From the NCBI GenBank assembly GCA_930367215.1, contig OV884056.1, positions 125,238,053 to 125,302,052 of the forward strand: DNA of 64,000 nucleotides, given 5' to 3'. The stretch's first letter is position 1. Each line of letters begins with the position of its first letter. This document shows, piece after piece, positions 34,532 to 45,779 of the stretch. Under the pieces are notes generated by a model, which worked only from the letters and a program-made list of their open reading frames with translations, ran no database searches and was not told the origin of the DNA. A program made the position numbers and the translations under genes. The stretch comes from Pollenia angustigena (lineage: Eukaryota; Arthropoda; Insecta; Diptera; Polleniidae).

Positions 34532-34708
34532 CTTAAGGGATTTCTTATGAAGTAGGTAAAATTTTAAAAGTAAGTCTACTGTACTAATAATTATAGCTAT
34601 AAGGAAAAGTGTCCACAACGAATCAATTTGTTCAGTATGATCTATAATTTCTAAGTTATTGACTACATTTGCGTTCGGTTTTTCTATTTTAGAGTTAGGT
34701 TTCCCCAT
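34531..34708 (-). pseudogene. Small membrane-protein ORF upstream of gag, mdg1-like copy 1 (split)
   Basis: ATG at 34708. The first 59 codons encode a Met-Gly start, an Asn/Lys-rich stretch, then a single hydrophobic segment (FLIAIIISTVDLLLKF, about residues 34-49) and a basic tail (LLHKKSLK). The CR1-like element then splits it; the remaining 13 or so codons lie at 31578-31540. The same protein is encoded in copy 2 at 49063. Function unknown. Small ORFs upstream of gag have been noted in 412-type elements as far as I recall. Confidence 0.65.
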
Positions 34709-34905
34709 TTTTTTTTTTTTATCTATATTTATATTTAATTTAATTTTTTTTTTGTTTTTGTTTTTATTTTCTATATCTAATTTAATTTTTGTGACATAAA
34801 ATGAAAATAATTAATAGAAATTTTAGTAACTTCAATACATTTTATTAATATAATTTTTATCAATGAAAATATTAATTTTTGATTTCTAATTATTTTCAGT
34901 CATTA

Positions 34906-35176
34906 CCCAGTAAAAACTTCGCTTACTTTTTCAAAACGAATAGCTTCTTTAACTCGTTATTTAGTAGCTTTCTTCTATAACTACATGTATAACAACTTCT
35001 ATAACTACTTTTTTCTGGATGTATTTAAGTAAAAAAATAATGACTTACTTTTAAATGCGTTCATTTTGGGACATGCCTTGTAAAATTCATTGGTTCTTTC
35101 AGTAGAATTGTAAGTAGTGCCTTCATGTTTTTCAGATTACTCAACACATTATTTTGTAGGCCAAGTTTTTACTGGG
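34906..35176. mobile_element. TIR element (CCCAGTAAAAA family), 271 bp, copy b
   Basis: Ends CCCAGTAAAAACTT and AAGTTTTTACTGGG; TA at 34904-34905 and 35177-35178. Closely related to copy c at 37883. Inserted in the leader of mdg1-like copy 1; absent from copy 2. Confidence 0.85.
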
Positions 35177-35573
35177 TAGTGTTAGAAATAAACTTTAAAA
35201 TGGGACATCATTCATTAAATTTGATGCGGTGGTATGAGAGATATTTGCAACCAAAAAAAAAATGCTTTAGAAATAACATATATGATTGTTATTATTTTTT
35301 TTTCTAAGTTGTTATTACTTATATATATATATTTTTTTTTTTTGTCAACGGCGGTTAACGCCTACCGACCTATGAGTGCACTCTAGGTGCACTTCATTTA
35401 ATTTTAGGGTTAGTTATTATTTTTTTTTTTTTAATTTAATAAGTTGCTCTCATAGTAATCCTCGGCTTTTTTTTTCCATTCCTCGCCCTGTATTGTCCAA
35501 GCAGGGACCCGAAATAATGTTATGTCCCTGGTTCCAAGGTCAATAGCTATGGACCTTCTTCCTTCTTCAGGCA

Positions 35574-35731
35574 TCTGGCGGAGACTTGGCTGTCCGCCAG
35601 AATTGGTTTAAAATTTAATATTTCACACTTTGGGTGCTTTTTAATTTAGCACTCCAAATGACTATTAATAATTTTGCTTTGGGTGCTCTATATTTGAGCA
35701 CTCCAAAAGCCTGTAGCTGGCAGGATCGCCA
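35574..35731 (-). promoter_or_regulatory. PBS and conserved leader stem-loops of mdg1-like copy 1
   Basis: PBS is TGGCGATCCTGCCAG on the minus strand (35731-35717), directly next to the LTR end; donor tRNA not determined. Downstream in the RNA are two near-identical stem-loops (35709-35677 and 35657-35628; stems CTTTGG + GTGCT with a single-base bulge) and a third at 35601-35574 (TCTGGCGGA / TCCGCCAGA, 9 bp, 10-nt loop). All three are conserved in copy 2. Confidence 0.7.
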
Positions 35732-36637
35732 TGTAAATAAAAACAATTTCTTTCTGTTTTTATTTCTATGGAAGGTGCAATCGAGTCAGGGCTGCCAGGT
35801 ACTTTTTTCCTTGTCCCCAAAAAATTAAAAAAATATCCCCAAAAATCCCCAAATTAAGAAAAAAAACCTTAATAAGTAAATTTTTTTTCTGTTTGTTTTT
35901 TTCTGACCAAATTTAAAATTTTTTTTTTTTAAAAAAGAAAAAATAGTAAGAAAAATTTTAGTTAGAAATCCCCAAAAATCCCCAAATAAAAATTTTTTGT
36001 AAAAAAAATGATTTTATTTTGTTTGTACCCTGAAGGAAAAATAACATAAATTTATAAAGTACCTTTAACACTACCTTTTAACTAAAATGATAATCTTAAT
36101 AAGGACCTTTTACACCGTATAAGTTGTTGATAAGAGTAAGATAAAACTTTTGCTTTTTTTCATATTTTTAATACGAGACAAAGAAAAATAAGCATAAATT
36201 ATAAAAGGGAAAATATATTAAAAGAGTGTAAAATCCCCAAAAAATCCCCGAATTTTTTTTTTAAATCCCCAAAAAAATCCCCAATCCCCAAATGACTTTC
36301 TTTGTCCTTTTTGCTCGCATAAAATCCCCAACTTTGGGGATAAATCCCCAAGTCTGACAGCCCTGAATCGAGTTGCACTCTTCACTGTGTTTATTTTTTT
36401 ATTGTTCTTAAATTATAAATTATTCTACCTTATATACTACTTATGAGAATTTAGCTTAGCCTAATTAAAATACATGTTTGTGTGTATTTTATATATTTTC
36501 CCACGTTGGAAAAAAATGGGTTTCAAATAACTTTTCACAATTTAGCATGAGTGCATTTAGTGTGACATATGATATTTGGATGTCAGTCACTTAAAGTAAT
36601 GAATTCATCATTACTAAAATAATGCAATCATGCTACA
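35732..36637 (-). repeat. 5' LTR of mdg1-like copy 1, split by a hAT MITE
   Basis: 319 bp of LTR once the insert (35787-36365) and one copy of its 8-bp duplication are subtracted. Almost identical to the 3' LTR at 20314; differences seen are mainly 1-2 bp length changes in A/T runs. Confidence 0.9.
35787..36365. mobile_element. hAT-like MITE (579 bp) rich in ATCCCCAAAA repeats
   Basis: Ends CAGGGCTGCCAGGTACTT and the complement of CAGGGCTGTCAGACTTGG fit CAGNG. Exact 8-bp duplication AATCGAGT (35779-35786, 36366-36373). The ends carry tandem AAATCCCCAAAA phrases. No ORF. It inserted into an LTR, so it is younger than mdg1-like copy 1. Confidence 0.9.
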
Positions 36638-36641
36638 CTAC

Positions 36642-37496
36642 AGTCTTATGAATCTTGTTGCTATAGTTAAAAAAAAATTAAATATGTATAGAAATATGTT
36701 ACAAAACTAATTTCATACACCAACCGAACTTTCATCTTCTTTAAAAATAATAATTTTATGTTCCTTACTATACCTGATTGTTGTAATTTTTTAATTAACT
36801 ATTTTATATATGGGCATTTCCTGGGGTCACTAACGTACGTTCGTACGCTTTTGCAAATAATATAGAAAACAAAACTTTTCCTATAATTTTTTTTTGGCGA
36901 TTCGATAGCATTTGGGTAGCTTTAAGTTTAGTGCAAAAGATGGATTTCATCGAGTGTTTAAATTTTGTATAATGATACATAGTTATAAACATGTGGTCAC
37001 GAACATACGCAAAATAGAAGTCAACTTTGGCTGACAGTAGTGAAATGTAAAAATCTGCATAATGGAACGGAATATTCAAAAGTGATTAATTTATTTTAAG
37101 AGTGTATTAATGTAGGTCTCCATCCAGTATTTACAAAATAAAATATCTCTCTTGGTTTTGGTTTAATTGGCTTATGTACCGGAGGCGAACGTACGGGTCG
37201 CGAACGTATGATTTTTCCATTTGTTTTTTTTATTATTATCACCATGCATTTTCAAATTTCCTTATTAAAAATCTTAATACTCCTTTTGCAATTGATTGTA
37301 ATGGAGAGATTATGAAGAAAGAGTGTAAATATAACATATTTTTTGCATGTAAAATAAGTATATAAAAATGTCTTTAGAAGTAGCTTAAATACTTAGAAAA
37401 TATAAAATATTCCAGTTTTCAGCGTAATTTCCCCAAGTAAAACAGCTGAGATATGCTATGAAACCATTCTTTTATAAAAACATAGACTTTTTTTTA
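36642..37496. other. Non-coding stretch with recurring GTCRCGAACGTACG motif
   Basis: GTCACTAACGTACG (about 36826), GTCACGAACATACG (about 36995) and GTCGCGAACGTATG (about 37196) recur, with an extra GCGAACGTACG at 37184. No ORF or TIR pair that I can support. Confidence 0.45.
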
Positions 37497-37499
37497 TAA

Positions 37500-37639
37500 C
37501 ATAGGGTCTTCACCAGACAATTTTTTGTCATACCAAACGTCAAACTTCATATTAAAAAAACGCTGACAAATATTTTCGAGTTTTTTTATATAGACTTTGA
37601 CGTTTGGTATGACGAAAATTGTCAGGTGAAGACGCTATG
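37500..37639. mobile_element. 140-bp hairpin MITE, TAA duplication, copy 3
   Basis: Inverted arms begin CATAGGGTCTTCACCAGACA and CATAGCGTCTTCACCTGACA; TAA at 37497-37499 and 37640-37642. Same family and length as 13467-13606. Confidence 0.9.
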
Positions 37640-37882
37640 TAATAATAAACAATAAAAGACGATGATAATCAACATTTTATTTTTTCATTCTGAGGAAATG
37701 CCCATATAAGTTGTTTCCTTTAAGTTTTCTTTTAAATATGACAACATTTGTATTTTTATCGATGGTGGAACATATAAAACCAGTAAGCAAATCATACGTG
37801 TTAAAATTATGAAAAATTGCAAGGGCACCATAGATATCTATACACAGCTCGATATTTTTAGTAGAAATTACGGGCATTACTA

Positions 37883-38151
37883 ACCAGTAAAAACTTCGCC
37901 TAATTTTTAAAATGAATAGCTTCTTTCACTAATTATTTACTAGCTTTCTTCTATATAACTACTATAATTACTTATATAACTACTTATTTTCCAGATGTAT
38001 GTAGGAAAAAAATAATGGCTTACATAAAAATGCGTTCATTTTGGGACATCCCTTGTAAAATTCATTGGTTCTTTCAGTAGAATTGGAAGTAGTATTTTAA
38101 CATTTTCCTGATTAATTAACACATTATTTTGCAGGTGAAGTTTTTACTGGG
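37883..38151. mobile_element. TIR element (CCCAGTAAAAA family), 269 bp, copy c
   Basis: Left end ACCAGTAAAAACTTCGCC (first C changed to A), right end GTTTTTACTGGG; TA at 37881-37882 and 38152-38153. About 80-85 percent like copy b over its length. Confidence 0.8.
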
Positions 38152-38365
38152 TAGGTTAAACATTTTTTTAGCCTGTTCCACTTCCAAATCTAAAAAAACA
38201 AGCTTAAGATTCTTCGTCTAAATTCCTTATTATTTACTTCATTTTTCTTTTTGTTAATTGCCAAAGGTATATTTCAAATATAAATGTATAGCACAAGTGC
38301 GTTTTAATGTAAATTCTTTGTTATGCAAATAATAAAACTTGTAAAAAATATTTTTTTGGCATTAA

Positions 38366-38819
38366 GGGTGTGTGTGAAACGGTAGCAAAGTACTCATGAA
38401 AGTAAAATTTTGACACTATTGAGGTGAATAAAATTTCACTAGCCCTAGGGGCTAGTAGAAATTTTTGACAATCACAAAATTATTTTTTTTCATCAAATTT
38501 GTTTAAACAAAATAAAAATAATATTAAAGCAGAACCAGCGGCAAAAAAATTAAAAAGAATTATACAAGATGTAAGTATTTAAATATGTATAAGCTTTTTT
38601 GCCCACACTTTTTGTAAAAATTGTTAATATATCAGAACGAATTCTTCAAATAGTTGGGACGATCTCATTTCCAACACTATTAGTAATTGTTTTTTTCTTT
38701 ATGTCAAAATTTTAAGTTGTCAAAAATGTTACAATTTCACACAGCACAAATATGAAAATTTTCTACCACAAACAAATTTCATATCACCATAGAACTTTGC
38801 TACCGTTTCACACACACCC
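38366..38819. mobile_element. MITE, 454 bp, TAA duplication, GGGTGTGTG ends
   Basis: Ends GGGTGTGTGTGAAACGGTAG and its complement, continuing through CAAAGT; TAA at 38363-38365 and 38820-38822. Internal AT-rich, no ORF. Confidence 0.9.
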
Positions 38820-38984
38820 TAAGTACAATTAGCGTAAAAAATGTAAATTTTTTTTCTGTATTAGGTACATTTAAAAAAATGCCATTTATCAACCCTGTAT
38901 CTGAAGTTGGCTGCAACAACGAATAAACAAAAATTTGTCAAATTAAACTTTGTGTGTCTAAACACCAAACAAAGTTTAAAAGAT

Positions 38985-39430
38985 TACTACACAATACTTT
39001 GCAAAGTATACTTTGCCTGTCTAAAAGGGGACTTGTTATACCAAAGAGAAGAAAATCCTTGCGCTCGCCCGAAGGCCTGCTACGCAGCGAAGAATTCTTT
39101 AACACATCGGAAATAGGCTATAAGTTACAAAAAAATTAAAAACATTTTTAGAAAAAAAAATCAAGCGTAAAACATTAAAAACTACAAAATATTTACAATC
39201 GTGAGCAAATTACCTTTAATTTGAGTACCTACACATAGATATGAGTGGATGGGGGCACTTTTTTTTGACCCAGAGGGACCCAAAAGTTCCGCCCACTAAA
39301 CATTTTTTTATTTTCACTTTTCTTGTACAATTACCTTTAATTTCAGTACCCACATATTCCACTAAGTGGGCGGGGCGGTTTTTTGGATTCAGGGGGGCCC
39401 ACGGGATTCAGTCCCCTTAAATTTTAATTT
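38985..39430. repeat. Dispersed repeat remnants
   Basis: 38985-39110 holds one unit of the 82-bp repeat seen at 15970 together with its AAAGTATACTTTGC flank. 39210-39420 holds two imperfect units of about 115 bp, each with AATTACCTTTAATTT, AGTACC and a G-rich GTGGGCGGGGC-like segment. Class unknown. Confidence 0.5.
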
Positions 39431-39579
39431 TGTTTTTTTTTTGGTTTTTAATTCCAGAGAGGATTCAAATTTTTTTTCGTACGCACCGTAAACTGCACTT
39501 TTGACAAAATTTATTCCAATTAGCTTATCTATTTGATCAATCTTTCGAAAAATTTTTTTTTACTTATTATAGCCTCTAC

Positions 39580-40489
39580 CAGCGTTGCCAGAAGAAAAAA
39601 TCTTATTTAAGAGAAAAATCTTAAACTTTTTTATAACAAGTTCAAAAAAGTTAAAATTATTAATTTTTTATAAGAATATACTTCTTATAATGGAAACACT
39701 TTAAATTGAACTACATACATACATACATAATTGCGGCATTTATACACAATTTTCCATAAAATTCTGTCACAAAATACATTTTAAATCAATTTCATTTCTA
39801 ATAAATAAGATTGTAAAAAAGTCCATTTAAATAAAGAAGTTTCACTTCAAATCAGGGATTTCCATTTCTACACATATTTTTATGCTCTTCAATTCAGTCG
39901 TCGACTGTTGAAAAATTTAGTACTTTGGTACTTTTTTTAGTACTTTTTCAGGCATTTTAAGAAAATTGCATTTAAAAAAGCTCATTGAAAATATATGGAT
40001 TTTCATTTAATGGAATAGTTATAAAATTAATGTTGGTACACCTCTAAAAAGATATTCTTAAGCACTTATGTATATACATATGTTAAAAATTATCATAAAC
40101 ATGGAATGTGAAATTTTCAAACTTAAACCTTAGGATTACCAGATTTTTACCTTTTGGTACTAAATTCAAATAATTATTTTTCATCAATATTCTCAAAATT
40201 AACAACCGCTAATATAAGATGTTTTTTTAATATTTTGTATGCCCAGAAATAATGATGCATTTTAATGTATGCTAGACAATGGGTTCAAAAGTGAGCAGAA
40301 CCAATAGACAACAAGCTGATACCTCATTGTTTTAAAAATTTATTGTTTAAAAACTTAAAAAAATTATGTATATTTTAACTTAAAGTTTCTAAAAATAAAA
40401 AATCTTCATTTGAGAAAACCAATCTTCAAATCTTAATTTGGTCAAAAAATCTTCAAAAATAAGATAAAATCTTCATTCTGGCAATGCTG
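39580..40489. mobile_element. hAT-like MITE, 910 bp
   Basis: Ends CAGCGTTGCCAGAAG and the complement of CAGCATTGCCAGAATG (CAGNG type). The 8-bp flanks GCCTCTAC and CCTTCCAC agree at 5 of 8 positions, so the duplication is decayed. Subterminal AAAATCTTNA phrases recur. No ORF. Confidence 0.65.
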
Positions 40490-40526
40490 CCTTCCACCAC
40501 AATTTGTTGTGAAGAGGGTATACTAA

Positions 40527-43347
40527 AGGCTCAGTTAGCCTGGAGTAATAGCAGAGTACCGAAACGTTCGCTCATTTTTCAGTCATAAGCGAGCGTGAAA
40601 AATTTAAAATTTTACTGTTTTTTCACATTCATGAGGGTGAGGAAAAAAAATATTTTGAATTTCCTCATTCATGAAAAATTAGCAAACAAAAAAGTTCATA
40701 TGTGAATTTGTCAGATATGAAAAATTTAAAAAAATTCACATTCAAATTCCTCATAATGAAAAAAACCCGATTTGCCCGACCATTAACAGCGGGAAAATTA
40801 AGTAGTAACGAGGCCTTAAAGAAGGCCTTTTTACCGATATTAAGTTTTCCAGTCGCATTCCAACTGTATTAGGACAACAAGGTTCTATCTTACATGTTGT
40901 TTAGGTGCATATAGATCCTTGTTGACCTAAGGTCGCAAATTGTTGTTGCTAATAACGCGAAGTGAGTAAATTAATAACTAAACTTGCTACACATTCCAAC
41001 ATAACTGCCCAGTAAAAAATGGAGCTTCCAACGAAGCAGGTTTGTAAGGGAGAAACATAAGAGTTGCGCTTACCATTGCGCATACGGAAGACATGAATTT
41101 TATATGGTGAGTTCCCACTTTGAAGCAATACATTTTTGACACATGAAGCGCATTATTCAGCGCATAAAAAATTGTTGGATGTAACGATCAGCTTTACACA
41201 CTGAATGTTTTGATACAGTTATTTTTTAGTATTCTCCCTTACAAACCTGCTTCGTAGTAAGGGAATGCCGTAGCACTTGAAATGTTATTTTTTTTTTTAT
41301 AAAAGTTGTTGAGAGTTTTTTCACTTACTTTACTGCATTTCTGTATGTCTTATTGCGTAGCGCATAATTCTGCGCTTATTTTTTTAAAAGTACCATTAGT
41401 GCTTCGCAATATGATAAAATTTTTTATTGGGTGCTAATAAACAGGCCTTATCGCAGAAAAGTTAATTTGAATATGTAAAATATTTCATAAAACCCATTCT
41501 AAAAGACCTTTTCGAAGAAGGCAGAGCGGAATAAGTAAAAGTTTATTGAAAATCTAGTTGTAAACCTTCTTTAAGGCCTGAAAAGTCAAAGCGCTCGCAA
41601 TTTTTCCCGCTATGCAGCACGATAGCCTGTGTGTGTTGTTAAATTATTTGTTGGCTGGTAAACTAAAATGTGTTTTGATTTTATAAAAAATTTGTTGATG
41701 CCTCTAAAAGGATCTGTTTTGTTTCCTTTAAAAGACATAAAGGCAAAAATAATTGAAAATAATTTCTACCTGCAAGAACTGAAGACGAAGTCTTGTGAAA
41801 AAAATTTTGTTTCTGGACCAAGCGCAACGGTGTTTAAAACACTACATTACATTAATGCAACAATAAAACAAATTTTCTTACCCATCAACTATACTTACGG
41901 TCGCTTTGCTTGTGGCGAAACATAACTTTGTTATCGTCGCGATTGAAACAGAAACCAAAATATTTTTACAAACACAAAATACCAACAACTTATTGTGTCT
42001 ATTTTTTTTTCTCAATAATTTCTGCATAAAGGTACGTCTTTTTAACGAAAGAAAACGTGACCCTTTTTAAAGGCACCAAAGAATTGTTTACACAAAAAAA
42101 AAAAAAACATCGTTATCTTATATGCAAAACAATTTTAGAAAATTTTAGATTGATTTGTTTTGTTAATTACGATTCACATTACATATTTTTATAAAATTTT
42201 AAACTGCTACCTAAAAAAATATCCAAGTTATTTACATTTACAGAATTAAAAACTACGTTTCATCAAAAATACATTTTTTTAATAAATAATGTATAATCAC
42301 ACTCATGAAAAAAATTAGAAGAGTTTTTAATTATTTTTATAAGAACACATTAATATTTTTAAACGTCAAAACTGGGTAATTTGTTTTATAACTGTTAACC
42401 AGGGTAAAAAAAATGGAATTAGTGATCAGACTAAAATTATTGCAAAAGAAAAATTAAAAAAAGTGCTGTAAAATTATAAAAGCCGAATCCATATACGTAT
42501 GTATTACAAAATTTATAATAAGTGTGACTATCAGCTTCTCCCTTATAGGACTGTTAGAAATTTTGAAATTATGCAGCCTACCCCATTGTACTTCCAAACG
42601 CTGAAAATTTCTAAGAATAAATGGCAACATCTGCAGGTCCTCAGATTTTTGTTTCCATCAGACTGTCATCATTATTATGTTAGTATCCTTATGAGTTATA
42701 ATATCTAGGTATGTATTTCCTTTTTAATAAATTTAAATAAAGTCGAACTTCCCTATAATGAATCTGTATGGGACCATAAAATTTCTTCATTATAATATAA
42801 AAAGTTTATAATACAGAAGAAATATTTTTAATCCAAATTTTAATAATAATTTAATGAAAAATTAAATTTGATGAACTTAAAAAATCCAACAGACACTTTG
42901 GCTGGTTGCCTATACCAAAAATATTTTACACAAACAAATACACACACAGGCATTTCGAGCTGTGGTCATGCAAACTGTCGAGCAACAACAACACTACTAG
43001 TGAGGATCGTTTTTAAAACTTTTTTTCCTCATTCTTCGTGACTGAAGAAAGGCAAAATTGGATTTTTCCTCAAAAACATGAATGAATTTGGCGAAATATT
43101 AACAATTCATTTATGACTGAAAAAAGTTACATATTTTACATTTTTCTTTTATGAAAAAAATTCAAGAATGGTTGAACTCTGAGTAATAGTAACGTTGCAA
43201 ATCAGCTGCTTCATTTTGTTGTATGTAAAGCAATTAAAACGATTATAGTTTGCAGTAAGATGTAACGTCTCAATCTGTAAGAAATAGATTGGTCTTAATT
43301 TTTTACGGTAAGGTTACTGTTACTCTTACTCCCGGCTAACTGAGCCT
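40527..43347. mobile_element. 2.8-kb TIR element, TAA duplication, no recognised transposase
   Basis: Ends AGGCTCAGTTAGCCTGGAGT and the complement of AGGCTCAGTTAGCCGGGAGT; exact TAA at 40524-40526 and 43348-43350. It contains a nested TIR element (41008-41431). Two short open frames (41668-41925, 85 codons; 42499-42708, 69 codons) have no recognisable motif. Shares terminal design with the 724-bp element at 14202. Confidence 0.8.
41008..41431. mobile_element. TIR element (CCCAGTAAAAA family), 424 bp, copy d
   Basis: Ends CCCAGTAAAAAATG and TTTTTATTGGG; the duplication here is TG (41006-41007, 41432-41433). Interior resembles copy a, including GAAGCAGGTTTGTAAGGGA and TTTATATGG. Nested in the 2.8-kb element. 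Confidence 0.75.
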
Positions 43348-43350
43348 TAA

Positions 43351-43785
43351 GTTTGTCATTCCGTGTAAACCTTTTTTATTATTCATCTCAGACCCCATAA
43401 AATTTATATATTCTGACTCCTTGAGTAATTATAAGTCGATTTAGCAATGTCCGTCAGTCTGGCCGACTGTTGAAAACATGCTCACTTTCGAAAAACTCAA
43501 ATGAAATGAACAAAATTGGTGTCAAATTGCTTGTAGTTATCCTAAGCAGTTTGGGATTGAAATGCAGCAAAATCGGTTTTGCAAAAATTCGTTTTATTCG
43601 TCTGGAAAATAAAACGCAGTTGTTATTTTATTATTAAAAAGCAAAAGAAGCCTTCTTTATTTGTACTTCAAACGAAAGATAAATCAGGACTACTAAATCA
43701 AGAGCAAAAACTATTGACGACGTCGTTTAATTTAAAATACTGTCAAAATAAAAAATGCGGTGTCGAAGTCAGAGTTGCCAGATCT
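43351..43785. other. Non-coding stretch, probable 3' LTR of the CsRn1-like element
   Basis: Lies just beyond the polypurine tract of the CsRn1-like element (CTGGGAGGGGGTGG on the minus strand, about 43837-43824). The following minus-strand sequence opens TGTAGCGTGTGCG, a plausible LTR start. The outer end was not found. Confidence 0.4.
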
Positions 43786-43879
43786 TCAACGAGTGGGCGC
43801 ACACGCTACACCACCCCCTCCCAGAATCATGGTATTCATATGGAAGTTGATTCAATAATCGAACCTTGCGAGGCCTAAA

Positions 43880-45227
43880 GCAACGCCTTCCCAATTCCAA
43901 AATGACCATAGGGATGTAGGCTGGCTTTAGTCGATCCACCGATATTGTTTTCGATTTAGTTCCTACTTTTATTGTTTATGTTTTGGTATGTCTTTCGAGG
44001 ACCTTATACCGTATCCTCTCTAAGGAAGACGAAATTACAAAAATGAAAGTCCTTGCGTATATAAACCGCTTTTTTGCCATGTTGTGTAGTTGCAGTGCTG
44101 TTGAAGCTTTGCCAAAAATTCGTTCTCTCCAATCTTCATATACTTCTTGAATATGAACTAACAATAATGAATCAAATCTTATCCTAATACTTTATTTATG
44201 TCTTGCCAGTGCCAGACAAAAATTTTCTTCATCACGGGTTCTGTTCACATATATAGGTGTTTATCGCTCATCTAATTGGGTTAGTGCTGCAGTGTCTCTT
44301 CTTCTTAAGCCAGTGTGGCCGCCATGATTTAAAATATTTCGAGCTAGTGGATCTGCATATTTTGTCATCATGATTTTACTAATGGCACATTGAGATCCTT
44401 ATGAATGTTTGAGTTTTTAACATACCAGGGAGTGGCTGTGATTATTCGAAGAAGTTTATTTGGTTTCGGCCGTGATGTCCGATATTGGAATAGCCTCGAT
44501 CCACTGAATACCCCACACACGTTAAACAGTATTAACAGTTGTTGGATAACGATAATGTACCGACTAAATAAATATGTGTTCGAATCTTTTATCCGGTACT
44601 GCAAAGGTCTCTTAATCACTTTTCGTGTGTCGTGTTATTTCACATCGTTGGCACTGTTGACAACTTTTCACAAATGCTGTTATTTCCGCATTCATCTTAT
44701 TTAAAACGAAACTTTTCGAAATTATTTTTATTGTCGCCCTTACTCCCGGATGTGACAAACCGTGTAACGCCGCCATAACCATAGCACGCATAGTTTACGG
44801 GCGTAGCCTACCTGTTGATGTGTCGCATACGATTTCACCATTTACATTCGGCACCTTTACTTTCTGCAGTGAAGTAGAATTAGATTCGATTAAGTTCAGC
44901 AATTCGGTGCATTTCCCTTGATCTTTGGTCAATAATTGATAGTCGATTGTTACCGGTAATTGTATAGTTTCAACCCTCGGTAGGATAACCGCCACAATGT
45001 TTTCCACACCGCTTATGTGTTGGATGTTTACGCTAAATTGGCTTATGAAATTCAGTTGTCTGGTTTGTCGTGGGGATAATCGTTCCCATTTCTGTTCAAA
45101 GGCATGTACTAGTGGTTTATGATCGGTAAATAGAACAAACTGCGCGCCTTCTAAATAAAACCGGAAGTATTTGATCGCAGTTTACATGTCCAGAAGTTCG
45201 CGGTCGTATGTGCTGTAGCGCTGTTCA
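43880..45227 (-). pseudogene. CsRn1-like pol: RNase H end, linker and integrase remnants
   Basis: On the minus strand just left of the mdg1-like insertion are RNase H remnants (YRELLDM-like, FTDHKPLVHAFEQKWERL), then the linker LPVTIDYQLLTKDQGKCTEL (45007-44795). Near 44640 the integrase zinc-finger half CQQCQRCEITRHTKS is readable. The catalytic core is largely gone, partly replaced by a Jockey fragment (44375-44545). The C-terminal SVDRLKPAY-type motif is readable near 43930. Multiple stops and shifts; non-functional. Confidence 0.65.
44370..44545 (-). pseudogene. Jockey-type RT C-terminal fragment in the CsRn1-like integrase
   Basis: The minus-strand phrase TATPWYVKNSNIHKDLNVPL aligns with CAPWYIRNDIIHRDLNVPT of the Jockey copy at 52178. 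It is a short, diverged piece with no visible ends. Confidence 0.6.
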
Positions 45228-45231
45228 GTGG

Positions 45232-45548
45232 TGTAAATTAAAACAATTTCTTTTGTTTTATTTCTATAGAAGGTGCAATCGAGTTGCACTCTTCACTGTG
45301 TTTATTTTTAAATTGTTCTTAAATTATAAATTATTCTACCTTATATACTACTTATGAGAATTTAGCTTAGCCTAATAATAATACATGTTTGTGTGTATTT
45401 TATATATTTTCCCACGTTGGAAACAAATGGGTTTCAAATAACTTTTCACAATTTAGCATGCGTGCATTTAGTGTGACATACGATATTTGGATGTCAGTCA
45501 CTTAAAGTAATGAATTCATCATTACTAAAATAATGCAATCATGCTACA
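45232..45548 (-). repeat. 3' LTR of mdg1-like copy 2
   Basis: 317 bp, minus-strand TGTAGCATGATTGC to ATTTACA, with polypurine tract AAAACGGAGG next to it (45549-45562). Only about four differences from its partner at 49813. Confidence 0.9.
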
Positions 45549-45779
45549 CCTCCGTTTTCATAAGAATGTTCATATAACAAAATGTTGTTCTATGGACATT
45601 CTTTTACAAAAATTTGAGGTTTTTATTAGTAGTTTTTAAAAATTTATTTTAATTGTTTTATTACAATTTATTATTTTATTAACATTTTTTTTTTTTTTTT
45701 ACTTAATTTTAATTTTATTATTTATTTTATTTTAGCCAGTATGATATAACTTAATTCTATTTTTATGAACTATTTGTTC

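Larger units (their letters stand above)
20314..36637 (-). mobile_element. mdg1/412-like LTR retrotransposon, copy 1, with four nested insertions
   Basis: Both 319-bp LTRs (the right one after subtracting an inserted hAT MITE) begin and end TG...CA on the minus strand and differ only at a few sites. Flanks CTGC (20310-20313) and CTAC (36638-36641) look like a 4-bp duplication with one change. Order on the minus strand: LTR, PBS, leader, small ORF, gag, protease-RT-RNase H-integrase, PPT, LTR. Nested in it: I-clade element 20785-26638, CR1-like element 31579-34531, TIR element 34906-35176 and hAT MITE 35787-36365. Lineage is my reading of RT and RNase H motifs. Confidence 0.9.

Noticed and set aside
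43579..43878. 99-codon plus-strand ORF
   Set aside because: Runs antisense over the presumed 3' end of the CsRn1-like element; no motif.
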